Of a DNA stretch of 56,307 nucleotides, positions 33,242 to 42,505 are shown piece after piece. The DNA is taken from contig UCJA01000023.1 in assembly GCA_900472675.1 (NCBI GenBank), positions 1-56,307 of the forward strand. The letters run 5' to 3'. A program made the position numbers and the translations under genes. Every line of letters begins with the position of its first letter. Position 1 is the stretch's first letter. The notes below the pieces were generated by a model. The model was not told the origin of the DNA and did no database searches. It saw only the letters and a program-made list of their open reading frames with translations. The DNA is from Hyphomicrobiales bacterium (GTDB lineage: Bacteria; Pseudomonadota; Alphaproteobacteria; Rhizobiales; Rhizobiaceae).

Positions 33242-34936
33242 TCACATCCGGCGGCTTTGTTCCATTGCGGCGAGATCGCTTTCGGCCTGCGCAACGTAGG
33301 TTTCTTCGTCCACGCGGATCCGCGACAGCTCGATTTCATCGGCCTCGAGATCCGCCTGCAGGGCAGCGATTTCCGCCCTCGCCTTTTCCCGGCGCTTTTC
33401 GATCCTGTCCGTCTGGCGCTGCATTTCCACGTGGCGCTGCAGTTCGGCGCGGCGGTCTTGTGCCTCCTGCGCCCGGCGCGCGGAGCCGGTGAGCGCCTGC
33501 CCGCCGCCCAGATAGGGCGGGATGAGGCTGATCCCGTTTGACCCCATCACGAATTCGCGCACCTGGTTGGAATGGGAAGTGCCGCGCGCCTTGAGCAGGT
33601 AGAGTTCGCGATTGTATTCGCCGTTGCTTTCGCGGTTGAGCAGCAGGATCCAGGCGTCCATCAGCGAGGACATGCCGACGTCCGTCTCCATGGCGCCTTC
33701 CTGCGAATGCATCAGATGGGTGAAGATGGCGGTGATGCCCTTGGACTTCAGGAAGTCGACCATGCGCAGCAGCATGGACTGGACCTCGAGCTGGTCCGAA
33801 TTACCGATGAAGGCAGAGATCGGGTCGAGCACCACCAGCGTCGGGCGGAAGCGGACCACCTCCCGCAGCATCACGGCCAGGTGCATTTCCAGGCTGTAGA
33901 AGGTCGGACGGGCGGCGATATGGCGGAAGCTGCCCTTGTCGATCCACTGCTGCAGGTCGAGACCGATGGAGCGCATGTTGCGCACCGTCTGGGCAGCCGA
34001 TTCTTCAAAGGAGAAATACAGCGCCCGTCCGCCGGACGCACAGGCGGCGTGGGAGAAATTGGCGGCAAGCGAGCTCTTGCCCGAACCGGCAACGCCGCTG
34101 ATCAGCACGCTGCCGCTGCGGTAGAAGCCGCCGCCGCTCAGCATCGCATCGAGATCGGCGACGCCGCTCGAGATGCGTTCGTCATAGACCTTGTGGTTGA
34201 GGCCAAGCGAACTGACCGGCAGGACGCTGAAGCCTTCCTCGTCGATCAGGAAGGGGTATTCATTGGTGCCGTGCGCGGTGCCGCGGTATTTGACGATGCG
34301 CAGGCGACGGGTGGAAATCTGGTTGTGGACGCGGTGATCGAGCAGCAGCACGCAGTCGGAGACATATTCCTCCAGCCCCTGGCGGGTGAGCGAGCCGTCG
34401 CCGCGTTCGGCGGTGATGACGGTGGTCATGCCGCGATCCTTCAGCCAGTCGAACAGGCGGCGGATCTCGGCGCGCAGGATGGCGGGATTGGTGAAGGCGG
34501 AAAACAGGCTCTCGATGGTGTCGAGCACGACGCGCTTGGCGCCGATCTGGTCGATGGCGAACTCGAGACGCAGGAAGAGGCCCTCGAGATCGTAATCGCC
34601 AATCTCTGCCAGCTCGGCCGGATCGACGGCAATGTGCTCGATCAGGATTTTGCCCTCCTCGATCAGCTGGTCCATTTCCAGGCCGAGCGAGGCGACGTTG
34701 TTGACGATATCGACCGGACGTTCCTCGAAGGTCACGAAGACGCCGGGCTCGTCGAATTCGCGTGCGCCGTTGAGCAGGAAGGTCGAGGCGAACAGGGTTT
34801 TGCCGCAGCCGGCCGAACCGCAGACCAGCGAGGGACGACCCGTCGGCAGACCGCCCATGGTCAGCTCGTCAAAGCCCTCTATTCCCGTGGGTGATTTCGA
34901 AATTCCCTTGGCATCGCCCATCTCGTCACCCGTCAT
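33242..34936 (-). CDS. kaiC: Circadian-clock ATPase KaiC homologue with C-terminal coiled coil
   Basis: A 564-residue double RecA-like ATPase. CI: Walker A GSAGCGKT (40-47), catalytic Glu71-Glu72, Walker B Asp139. CII: Walker A GVAGSGKS (281-288), Glu311-Glu312, Walker B Asp371. The autophosphorylation pair Ser-Thr of cyanobacterial KaiC is Ser423-Ser424 here, with Thr418 equivalent to Thr426. Instead of the short KaiA-binding tail there is a charged coiled coil from about 485 to 564. This is the KaiC2-like form known from Rhodobacter sphaeroides, where the coiled coil pairs hexamers into dodecamers and no KaiA is needed. ATG 34921 is an alternative start. First gene of kaiC-kaiB-kinase. Confidence 0.95.
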   Translation of the reverse strand: MTGDEMGDAKGISKSPTGIEGFDELTMGGLPTGRPSLVCGSAGCGKTLFASTFLLNGAREFDEPGVFVTFEERPVDIVNNVASLGLEMDQLIEEGKILIEHIAVDPAELAEIGDYDLEGLFLRLEFAIDQIGAKRVVLDTIESLFSAFTNPAILRAEIRRLFDWLKDRGMTTVITAERGDGSLTRQGLEEYVSDCVLLLDHRVHNQISTRRLRIVKYRGTAHGTNEYPFLIDEEGFSVLPVSSLGLNHKVYDERISSGVADLDAMLSGGGFYRSGSVLISGVAGSGKSSLAANFSHAACASGGRALYFSFEESAAQTVRNMRSIGLDLQQWIDKGSFRHIAARPTFYSLEMHLAVMLREVVRFRPTLVVLDPISAFIGNSDQLEVQSMLLRMVDFLKSKGITAIFTHLMHSQEGAMETDVGMSSLMDAWILLLNRESNGEYNRELYLLKARGTSHSNQVREFVMGSNGISLIPPYLGGGQALTGSARRAQEAQDRRAELQRHVEMQRQTDRIEKRREKARAEIAALQADLEADEIELSRIRVDEETYVAQAESDLAAMEQSRRM

Positions 34937-35122
34937 TGAAAGCTGGGACGGAATAACGCAGGGCGCGCAACTCCGGCAATTGCTTTTGACATAACGAATT
35001 AACAGAAAATGGCAACAAATTCACTGGGGGCCTCCATAAAAACCGGGGGTGGCCGACCCTTTCCTTTTGTTCGGCAGGAACGCTATAACTCGGTTCCCAC
35101 CCCGCCACGTGCGAGTACAACA

Positions 35123-37942
35123 ATGATTCAACTTCTGCTTCTTCTCCTGGTCGTGCTGATGATCGGGATGAACCGCAAGACGGCTGCGCGGCTGACCCAG
35201 CTGGAGCGGGAGGTGGAGGCTATGCGCGCACGACTGCAGCAGGCACCCGCAACCATCTCTGATGCCCTGGATCGCGAGGCACTCGATCCTCCTCTAGCGG
35301 AAGCTCAAGCGGTGGAAGCCGGGGCGGTGGAGGCTGCCGCCCGCGAAGCCGTGACGGACACGCATGCCGCAGAGACCGCAGCCGCACTGCCGGAGGACAT
35401 CGGCACCGGAGGCGAGACCACGGCGCCAGTATCGCCTGCACGGGTCGCACCGGCTCGCACCCGCGAAAACCTGGAAAGCTATCTCGGTGCCCGCTGGCCG
35501 GTCTGGGTGGGCGGCGTGGCGCTTGCGCTCGGCGGTATCTTCCTGGTGCGCTATTCGATCGAGGCGGGCCTGCTTGGCCCCGCAGCGCGGCTGACGCTCG
35601 CCACGCTGTTCGGTCTCTTCCTGATCGGTGCCGGAGAATTCGTGCGCCGCAAACTTCTGCCCTGGGGCATGCCGGAAATCGCCGGTCGCAACACCAACGC
35701 CATGGTGCCCGGTGCGCTGACCGCCGCCGGCGCGGTGACCCTGTTCGGGGCCATCTATGCGGCCTATGCGGTCTACGACTTCATGGGCGCCTCGCCTGCC
35801 TTCCTGCTTTTGGGGCTCGTCTCTTTCGCCACCATCGGCCTTTCGCTTCTGCATGGGCAAGCGCTGGCCGGGCTCGGGCTGCTGGCGGCTCTGCTTGTGC
35901 CGGCGCTGGTTTCCACGCAGGCGCCGAACCCGACCGCGCTGTTTGCCTTCCTGTCGCTGACCTGGCTTTCCGTCAATGCAGCAGCCCGCATCCGTCGCTG
36001 GATCCTCGTGCCGGTGCTTGCAAACATCGGTGTGGGGCTGTGGGCGCTGCTCTACTTCTTCATCGTCGAGTACCCGGAACATGCACCGCCGGCCATGGCG
36101 ATGATCCTGATGGCGGCCGGCACCGCCTTCCTGTGGCCGGGTGCCGCCTACGTGTCCGAGCGACCCGTCACAGCCGGCTGGCCAGGCCTCCTCCGCCGGC
36201 GGCCGCTCTCCATTTCGCTGTCGCTGTCGATCATGATGCTGCTTGTCGCACTCTGCATGATGGTCTTGTCGCCAAATCCTGGCGCGGAAAGCCTGTTTAC
36301 CGGAGCCGCGGTGATTGCCGCCCTGGCAGCGGTTGGCGCAAGCCGGACCTTTGCCGTGTGGGCAGCGCTGATTGCCGCCGCCGGCGCGGTGATCGCGGTG
36401 GGGTCGACAGCGCTTGCCTGGCTCGACTTCATGCCGCCGACGCCCATCTCCGGGCAACTGGCTCCGGTCAAGGATTTCACGCTGGAGATTGCCATCAGTC
36501 TCGGCCTCGGGGCCGTGTTCACGCTGTTGGGCTTTGCCTTCCTGCGCCGCTTCCGTCGCATCGAACCGGAATTCTCCGCGGTGTGGAGCGTGCTGATGTC
36601 GGCGGTGCCGGTGACGCTTGCAACGATCAGCTTCCTCAACTTCGGCAGCTTGACCCGCGACGTGACGCATGGGCTCTACGGCCTGACACTCGGCGCCGTG
36701 CTTCTGGTCCTTGCCGACTGGCTGTTCAAGCCGGCGCCGCTCCCGACCGGCAATACGGGCGAGGCCATGCCCCGGCTGAACTGGCCGGCCAACCTTCTGG
36801 TGGCAGGGTCGTTTGCGGGCTTTACCTTTGCCCTGCACGCGCTGACCAACGGCATGGTCACGACCATTCTGGTCGCCGTGCTGGGCTTCGGTTTCCTCCT
36901 GGCGCAGCGGTTGCGTCCCTGGGCGGCGCTGCCCTGGATGATGGCAGCCGCCATGCTGGTGGTGTTTTCACGGATCGCCTGGCAGCCGACGCTGGTCGGC
37001 GCCGATAGCCTCGGCACCACGCCCTTCTTCAACGCGCTGCTGCCGGGCTACGGTATTCCGGCCGCTCTAGCAGTGGCTGCCGCCTATCTGATGCGGAACT
37101 CCGCGGATTTCCGCGTCCGCAACATCCTGCAGGCACTTGCCTCGCTGTCGGCGCTGCTGACGGTTGCCGTGCTGATCCGGCATGCGATGAACCACGGCGT
37201 GCTCGACGCGCGGGTGCCGACGCTCGGAGAACAGTCGATCTACACGCTGCTGACGGTCGGCTTCTCGGGCATCCTGATGACGCTCGACCTGAAGTCGCCG
37301 AGCCCGGTGTTCCGCTGGGGGTCGATGCTGGCCGGTGTGATCGCCACGATCAACGTGCTGTCGCTGCATGTGTTCGGGCTCAACCCCTTCTTCACCGGCG
37401 AGGACACAGGCCCCTGGCCTGTCGTCAACCTGCTCCTGCTGGGCTATCTCTTGCCGGCGCTCGCCTATGGGATCGTTGCCTTCTACGCCCGCGGGCGGCG
37501 GCCGCAGCCCTATGTGGCAATGCTCGCGGTTGCCGGTGCGGTGCTAGGCTTCCTGTGGGCGACGCTTTCGGTGCGGCGCTTCTTCCAGGGTACGAACATC
37601 GCCGACTGGAAGGGTTTCCTGTCTGCCGAGACCTACAGCTATTCGGTGGTCTGGCTGCTGATCGGCGTCGGCCTGCTGGTGCTCGGTTCGCGGCTCAATG
37701 CAAAGAGCCTCCGGCTCGCCTCGGGCGGGCTTATCCTGATCGCGGTGGTCAAGGTCTTCCTGATCGACATGTCGAACCTCGAGGGCATCCTGCGGGCGCT
37801 CTCCTTCATCGGGCTTGGTGCCGTGCTGATCGGCATCGGGATGTTCTACCAGCGCATTCTGGCCAAGACTCCAGCGGAGAGCACACCCGCGGAGAGCGGG
37901 CCTGAGCCCTCCCCGCCGGCGCTCGAGGATAAAGAACCGTGA
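35123..37942 (+). CDS. DUF2339 large multi-pass membrane protein
   Basis: A 939-residue protein with a first membrane segment (1-15), a cytosolic-looking coiled and Ala/Glu-rich stretch to about 115, then more than twenty hydrophobic segments starting at ENLESYLGARWPVWVGGVALALGG, the entry block of DUF2339. The function of this family is unknown; it is widespread in proteobacteria. The upstream frame to 35009 is rich in non-conserved residues, so ATG 35123 is chosen. Its TGA overlaps the GTG of an HD hydrolase. It is divergent from kaiC. Confidence 0.9.
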   Translation: MIQLLLLLLVVLMIGMNRKTAARLTQLEREVEAMRARLQQAPATISDALDREALDPPLAEAQAVEAGAVEAAAREAVTDTHAAETAAALPEDIGTGGETTAPVSPARVAPARTRENLESYLGARWPVWVGGVALALGGIFLVRYSIEAGLLGPAARLTLATLFGLFLIGAGEFVRRKLLPWGMPEIAGRNTNAMVPGALTAAGAVTLFGAIYAAYAVYDFMGASPAFLLLGLVSFATIGLSLLHGQALAGLGLLAALLVPALVSTQAPNPTALFAFLSLTWLSVNAAARIRRWILVPVLANIGVGLWALLYFFIVEYPEHAPPAMAMILMAAGTAFLWPGAAYVSERPVTAGWPGLLRRRPLSISLSLSIMMLLVALCMMVLSPNPGAESLFTGAAVIAALAAVGASRTFAVWAALIAAAGAVIAVGSTALAWLDFMPPTPISGQLAPVKDFTLEIAISLGLGAVFTLLGFAFLRRFRRIEPEFSAVWSVLMSAVPVTLATISFLNFGSLTRDVTHGLYGLTLGAVLLVLADWLFKPAPLPTGNTGEAMPRLNWPANLLVAGSFAGFTFALHALTNGMVTTILVAVLGFGFLLAQRLRPWAALPWMMAAAMLVVFSRIAWQPTLVGADSLGTTPFFNALLPGYGIPAALAVAAAYLMRNSADFRVRNILQALASLSALLTVAVLIRHAMNHGVLDARVPTLGEQSIYTLLTVGFSGILMTLDLKSPSPVFRWGSMLAGVIATINVLSLHVFGLNPFFTGEDTGPWPVVNLLLLGYLLPALAYGIVAFYARGRRPQPYVAMLAVAGAVLGFLWATLSVRRFFQGTNIADWKGFLSAETYSYSVVWLLIGVGLLVLGSRLNAKSLRLASGGLILIAVVKVFLIDMSNLEGILRALSFIGLGAVLIGIGMFYQRILAKTPAESTPAESGPEPSPPALEDKEP

Positions 37943-38586
37943 GCCTGCTGGCCGACGCCTTTGCCCCGCACGCCACCCTTGCGGAGGCGCTGATCCCGCA
38001 TGCGACCGAAGGCGACGACGGTTCGCACGACATCGCTCATATCCTGCGGGTCTTCCGCAATGCCATGCGGATCCATGCAGCCGAAGGAGGAGACGGAAGG
38101 GTGCTCGCCGCAGCCGTGCTGCTGCACGACTGCGTGGCGGTGGAAAAGAACTCGCCGCTCAGGGCACAGGCGTCACGGCTTGCCGCGGAGAAGGCATCGC
38201 AGGTTCTCGCCGATCTCGGCTGGAACGAAGGCGACCGGGCAGCCGTCGCCCATGCGGTGACAGCGCACAGTTTTTCCGCCAACATCCCACCGGAGACGCT
38301 GGAGGCCAAAATCCTGCAGGATGCGGACCGGCTGGATGCGATCGGCATGGTGGGAGCGGCACGTTGTTTCTACATCGCGGGCCGCATGGGTTCCGGGCTC
38401 TACGATCCCGCCGACCCGCTTGCCACGAATCGTCCGCTGGACGACAAGTCCTTTGCGATCGACCACTTCGAAACCAAGCTGTTCAAGCTCGCCGACGGGT
38501 TCCAGACGGAGGCCGGCCGGGCGCTGGCACAGGAACGGCACACCCGGTTGAAGACGGTGCTCGATCTGTTCCTGGACGAAATCTGA
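37939..38586 (+). CDS. HD domain phosphohydrolase (YedJ-like)
   Basis: A 215-residue HD-superfamily hydrolase. Metal ligands: GSHDIAHILRV (His about 33-37), LLHDCVAV, the VTAHSFS histidine and LQDADRLDAIG aspartate. GTG 37939 overlaps the DUF2339 stop. Related proteins act on nucleotides or as general phosphohydrolases. The MOSC gene follows after nine bases. Confidence 0.9.
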   Translation: MSLLADAFAPHATLAEALIPHATEGDDGSHDIAHILRVFRNAMRIHAAEGGDGRVLAAAVLLHDCVAVEKNSPLRAQASRLAAEKASQVLADLGWNEGDRAAVAHAVTAHSFSANIPPETLEAKILQDADRLDAIGMVGAARCFYIAGRMGSGLYDPADPLATNRPLDDKSFAIDHFETKLFKLADGFQTEAGRALAQERHTRLKTVLDLFLDEI

Positions 38587-38595
38587 AGGCATGCC

Positions 38596-39444
38596 ATGCA
38601 GGTCAGCGACATCACCATCTTCCCGCTGAAGAGCGGACGCGGGATTACCCTCACCGAGGCCGACATCGCGCCGGAAGGCCTTGCCGGCGACCGGCGCATG
38701 ATGCTGGCGGACCCGAGCGGACATTTCATCAGCCAGCGCGACCTGCCGATCCTGGCACAGCTTCAGGTGACGGCCGAAGGTGACGGCTTCCGCTTTGCCA
38801 TGGACGGCAAGGGCGAGATGCATGTGGCGCAGCCGACTGCCTCGCGCCGGCTCGACGTGGCGGTATGGAAATCGATCGTCAATGCGGCGCTTGCGGAACG
38901 GCCGGTCAACGAGACGCTCTCCGCCTGGCTTGGACGCGAGCTGCAGCTGGTGTTCTTCGACGATGAGGCACAGCGAAGCGCAAATGCCGACTGGGCCGGG
39001 CCGGATACGCCCGTAACCTTTGCGGACGGCTACCAGATCCTCGTTGCGACCACCGGGTCGCTTGCCGCGCTCAACGCCGAGATGGCGCGCCATGGCGAAG
39101 GCGCGGTGGGCATGGAGCGGTTCCGCCCGAATATCGTCATCGACGATGAGGCGCCCTTTGCCGACGACGGCTGGGAGGCGATCGAGATCGGCGGCGTGAG
39201 GCTCGACCTCGTGAAACCCTGCGTCCGCTGCATCATGGTCACCCAGGACCAGACGAGCGGTTTGCGCGAAGGTGCCGATCCGCTTGCAGCGCTCGGCCGG
39301 ATCCGCATGTCGGCCGATCGGCGGGTGCCCGGGCCGTTGTTCGGCTGGAATGCCGTGCCGCGCGGCAGCGGTCGCATCCGGCGCGGGGATACGGTCACCG
39401 TCATCGACCGTCGCGACGGCTGGGCGATCAAGCAGCGCGGGTAG
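38596..39444 (+). CDS. MOSC domain-containing protein
   Basis: A 282-residue protein with an N-terminal MOSC beta-barrel (VSDITIFPLKSGRG, EGLAGDRRMML) and the C-terminal MOSC domain with FRPNIVI and the conserved Cys in VKPCVRC. MOSC proteins transfer sulphur or bind molybdopterin cofactor, as in YcbX and mARC reductases. GAAGG lies before ATG 38596. Likely in one transcript with the HD gene. No 2Fe-2S domain is attached. Confidence 0.92.
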   Translation: MQVSDITIFPLKSGRGITLTEADIAPEGLAGDRRMMLADPSGHFISQRDLPILAQLQVTAEGDGFRFAMDGKGEMHVAQPTASRRLDVAVWKSIVNAALAERPVNETLSAWLGRELQLVFFDDEAQRSANADWAGPDTPVTFADGYQILVATTGSLAALNAEMARHGEGAVGMERFRPNIVIDDEAPFADDGWEAIEIGGVRLDLVKPCVRCIMVTQDQTSGLREGADPLAALGRIRMSADRRVPGPLFGWNAVPRGSGRIRRGDTVTVIDRRDGWAIKQRG

Positions 39445-39569
39445 TGCGCGTGAATTTTGACGAAATGCAGCCGCTGCGCGTTGCACTGCTCCCGCCCGGG
39501 GTGCATACCGGAAGCATCATTTTCCGCAGCAGACCCTTGCGGTCCTTTCCTAAAAGACAGCATTCCCGC

Positions 39570-40472
39570 ATGACACCACGGTCGACCGGCCTTGTATTCG
39601 CCCTGACGGCGGTGTGCATCTTTGCCATCCAGGATGGCATCTCGAAGCATCTCGGCACCGCCTATCCGCCGATCTTCGTCACCATGATCCGCTACTGGGC
39701 CTTTGCCGGCTTTGCGATCGCCGTCGCCAGCCGTTCGCGCGGAGGGCTGAAGGCCGCCGCCCGGCCGAACCGGCCATGGTTGCAGATCGGGCGCGGCGTG
39801 TTGCTGGTGGCGCAGATCGTCGTCTCGGTCTTCTCCTTCTCGCGGGTCGGACTTGCAGCCACCCACACGATCTTTGCCGCGACGCCGCTGATCGTCGCCT
39901 GCCTGTCGGTGCCACTGCTGGGCGAAAAGGTCGGCTGGCGGCGCTGGGCCGCGATCGGCGTCGGCTTTATCGGCATCCTTCTGATTGTCGATCCGCTGCG
40001 GGCAAGCTTTGACATGCGGATCATCATCCCGATCATCGGCACGACGATGTTTGCCCTCTATTCCGTACTGACCCGGATGGGGAGCCGCAGCGATACGGCC
40101 GAGACGGCGTTCTTCTACACAGGCGTGGCGGGTGCCGTGGCCATCACCTTCATCGGCCCCTTCTACTGGAGCCATATCACGCCAACCGACTGGGCCTGGA
40201 TGCTGGTGCTGTGCATCACCGGAATGAGCGGCCACTACCTGTTGATCCGCGCCTATTCGCTGCTGGATGCGGTTGCCGTGCAGCCGATGTTCTACGTGCA
40301 GACGGTGCTGGTCTGCATCATCGGCGTGATGCTGTTCGGCGAGGTGATGACAACCAACATGGTGGTTGGCTGCGCCATCGTGATCGGCGCCGGGATCTTC
40401 ACCATCTGGCGCGAGGCACGGGCCGGACGGGCGCATACGCTGCCACCGATCGATCCGCCCGGCTCGGTCTGA
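39570..40472 (+). CDS. DMT family transporter (EamA)
   Basis: A 300-residue inner-membrane protein with ten hydrophobic segments in two EamA repeats (LVFALTAVCIFAIQDGISKHL at the start). ATG 39570 is at the domain boundary; the frame continues up to 39444 without conserved sequence. The ribosome binding site is weak. Drug/metabolite exporter; substrate unknown. It converges on recO. Confidence 0.88.
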   Translation: MTPRSTGLVFALTAVCIFAIQDGISKHLGTAYPPIFVTMIRYWAFAGFAIAVASRSRGGLKAAARPNRPWLQIGRGVLLVAQIVVSVFSFSRVGLAATHTIFAATPLIVACLSVPLLGEKVGWRRWAAIGVGFIGILLIVDPLRASFDMRIIIPIIGTTMFALYSVLTRMGSRSDTAETAFFYTGVAGAVAITFIGPFYWSHITPTDWAWMLVLCITGMSGHYLLIRAYSLLDAVAVQPMFYVQTVLVCIIGVMLFGEVMTTNMVVGCAIVIGAGIFTIWREARAGRAHTLPPIDPPGSV

Positions 40473-40479
40473 CCCAGGC

Positions 40480-41232
40480 TTACTCGGCAGGCGGCTGTGG
40501 ATCCGGGGTCAGGGCCTTCAGCGCCGCCTGAACGAAGCCATCCCTCGCCGTGCTCTGCGTCAGCCCGCGCGGCTCGTAGACATGCCGGTTGAGAAAGAAG
40601 CCAGTCAGGCGAAAGGCTTCCGCCATGGTCTGGCGATCGGCGGCCAGCGGATTGCTATCCTGCAGGAAGGACGGCAGCGCCAGCATGCGGTCCGCATAGG
40701 GTGCACCGGCCAGGCGGCTGACGGCACGGCCGCTTTTCGGCGAGACGTAGACAAGTTCCTCGCGGGCGCCTGTTGCGGCACATTCGGCCAGATCGAGCCC
40801 GAAGCCGAGGTCGTTCAGCAAGGCGAGCTCGAAACGGACGAAGAGCTCGCCTGCCTCGCAAGGGTCGTCCATGGCATCGAGGATGATGTCCAGCGCCTCG
40901 AACAGATGCGGATGCGGGTCACGCTCGGGCAGAAGCCGCAGCAGCGCACCCATGGCCTGAACACCGTAGACGGCGGTCGCCGTCTCCATCAGCCGGGCGG
41001 CACGCAGGTGCACCGGCTCCAGCTTGAACTCGCCCAGATGCTCGTCGAGACGCGCCCGCCAGACGACTTCGACGCGATTGCCCGGCTGCAGCACCGGCTG
41101 CATGGCGCGGGAGCGCCCGCCGCGGACGAGGCCCAGGTGACGGCCGCGCTCACGGGTCATCAGCTCGGCGATGACGCTGCTTTCGCCATGCCGCTTGACC
41201 CCGATGATGACCGCTTCGTCCTGCCACTGCAT
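40480..41232 (-). CDS. recO: DNA repair protein RecO
   Basis: A 250-residue RecO. The OB fold begins MQWQDEAVIIGVKRHGESS; the helical part contains FVRFELALLNDLGFGLDL, the conserved block near the zinc region, although only one of the usual zinc cysteines (AECAATG) is seen, as in many alphaproteobacteria. RecO loads RecA on SSB-coated DNA with RecR. ATG 41232 is chosen over a longer frame. The era gene, usually next to it, is 1.3 kb upstream here. Confidence 0.93.
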   Translation of the reverse strand: MQWQDEAVIIGVKRHGESSVIAELMTRERGRHLGLVRGGRSRAMQPVLQPGNRVEVVWRARLDEHLGEFKLEPVHLRAARLMETATAVYGVQAMGALLRLLPERDPHPHLFEALDIILDAMDDPCEAGELFVRFELALLNDLGFGLDLAECAATGAREELVYVSPKSGRAVSRLAGAPYADRMLALPSFLQDSNPLAADRQTMAEAFRLTGFFLNRHVYEPRGLTQSTARDGFVQAALKALTPDPQPPAE

Positions 41233-41408
41233 GGTGTGGATGTGTATCCTTCCGGAGCCGTTCCAGTCTATCCGAGCCGCTGTACAAACAGATTCGCTTC
41301 GCTGGAACGCTAATCTACTGGAAAAACCGAGTATCTGTCGGCTGGTCTGGAACAAACTGCGCCGTCGCGCGATTCACCCCGCGAAAATCACGCGTCTGGG
41401 GAAATACC

Positions 41409-41810
41409 ATGAAACATGCATTTGTCGCCGCTATCCTTGTTGTCGCAACATCAGGGCCCGCACTTGTCGCCTCGCCCGCGGCTGCCCAGACCGCCCAGTC
41501 GGCGCCGCTGGAACAGGCCTGCGTTTCGGTTGCCAAGAACTTCCTGCTAATGCCGACCGTCAAGACCGGTGTCGTGCAGTCGTTCCCGGAACTCGACCCG
41601 CCTGGCGCCCGCCTCACCTATTCGACCCGCGAAGACGCCAAGCCGACGGATTTCAACAACGAGATTTCCTGCGAGTTCGACAAGGCGACGGCACCCTTCG
41701 GTCTGCGTCGCTTCTGCATCTCGAACGTCTGCTATGGCCCGAGCGAGCAGGACGAGGAAAATCGTCGTCGCTACCTGGAAGTCAAGGCGCTGATGGATCG
41801 CCAGAAGTAA
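41409..41810 (+). CDS. Small secreted hypothetical protein
   Basis: A 133-residue protein with a signal peptide (MKHAFVAAILVVATSGPALV, cleaved near AAAQTA). The mature part has four cysteines (ACVSV, ISCEF, RFCISNVCYG) that could make two disulphides in the periplasm. GGGGAAA precedes ATG 41409. It and the PAS gene lie between recO and era. A weak GGAAC-N16-CGAT upstream (41349-41373) resembles an EcfG promoter. Family unknown. Confidence 0.75.
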   Translation: MKHAFVAAILVVATSGPALVASPAAAQTAQSAPLEQACVSVAKNFLLMPTVKTGVVQSFPELDPPGARLTYSTREDAKPTDFNNEISCEFDKATAPFGLRRFCISNVCYGPSEQDEENRRRYLEVKALMDRQK

Positions 41811-41834
41811 TCCACTTTTGCGCCGCTCACGTGC

Positions 41835-42344
41835 TCAGTCCCGATTCCCGAGCACGTTGAGGGCCGACGACAGATAGCGCGCCGCCAGCGACTGGCGGCG
41901 TAGGGTTGCAATGCCGAGAGCGGCGCGGCAATGCACCTCCAGCGGATCTGCCACTGCCACGTGATTATCATCCTCGGGCAGAATCGTCGCCGTTCCCGTG
42001 TAAATCGACGGGGTTCCCGAAGCATCGCGCAGACAGCAGCCATTGGCCGATATCCGCAGCCTGCGACCGTCCTGGTGGGTGATGCGGTAGATGGATGCGT
42101 AGGGTTCGCCGGTGACGATCGCGGTATGGATCGCCTTGGCAACACGTCTGCGGTCCGCTTCGTCAACCCGACCGATCAGGCTCTCGATCGGCGCCCCGGC
42201 TGCCAGATCGGCCTGTGGTACGCCAAACATGTAGGCGATGACATCGTCTCCGTGAGCCGAATTCTCCTGAACGTTCCAGCTGTAAAAGCCGATCGTACCA
42301 GCGGGATACCGTAGCGCTTCAAGTTTACCCGCATCGACTCCCAT
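41835..42344 (-). CDS. PAS domain-containing protein
   Basis: A 169-residue single PAS-domain protein: IGFYSWNVQEN, the IYRITHQDGRRLRISANG strand pair and TATILPEDD give the fold at about 15-130. No kinase, cyclase or HTH domain is attached, so it would act through a partner. AAAGG stands six bases before ATG 42344. Signal and partner unknown. Confidence 0.8.
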   Translation of the reverse strand: MGVDAGKLEALRYPAGTIGFYSWNVQENSAHGDDVIAYMFGVPQADLAAGAPIESLIGRVDEADRRRVAKAIHTAIVTGEPYASIYRITHQDGRRLRISANGCCLRDASGTPSIYTGTATILPEDDNHVAVADPLEVHCRAALGIATLRRQSLAARYLSSALNVLGNRD

Positions 42345-42439
42345 GTGCATCCTTTGCTCAGACCGATTCGTGACTTGCACGTCAGTATCTATAAATCGCG
42401 AACCGGGTGGAAGTTCCTGACGCAGCGCAGCAGTTGCTA

Positions 42440-42469
42440 GGGAGCAGCACTGTTTTCAGTGCTGCTCCC
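42440..42469. terminator. Perfect 13-bp hairpin downstream of era
   Basis: GGGAGCAGCACTG (42440-42452), loop TTTT, CAGTGCTGCTCCC (42457-42469). It lies 37 bases beyond the era stop on the minus strand. No T tract follows on either strand; probably the end of the lepB-rnc-era transcript or an mRNA-stabilising stem. Confidence 0.65.
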
Positions 42470-42505
42470 AGCCTTGCAAGCAAAGCGATGCTTATCTGTT
42501 GGATA

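Noticed and set aside
33572..34894. A 440-codon plus-strand frame opposite kaiC
   Set aside because: Mirror of the KaiC codon pattern; KaiC motifs on the minus strand are unambiguous. The 446-codon frame opposite the kinase (31723-33063) is rejected for the same reason.
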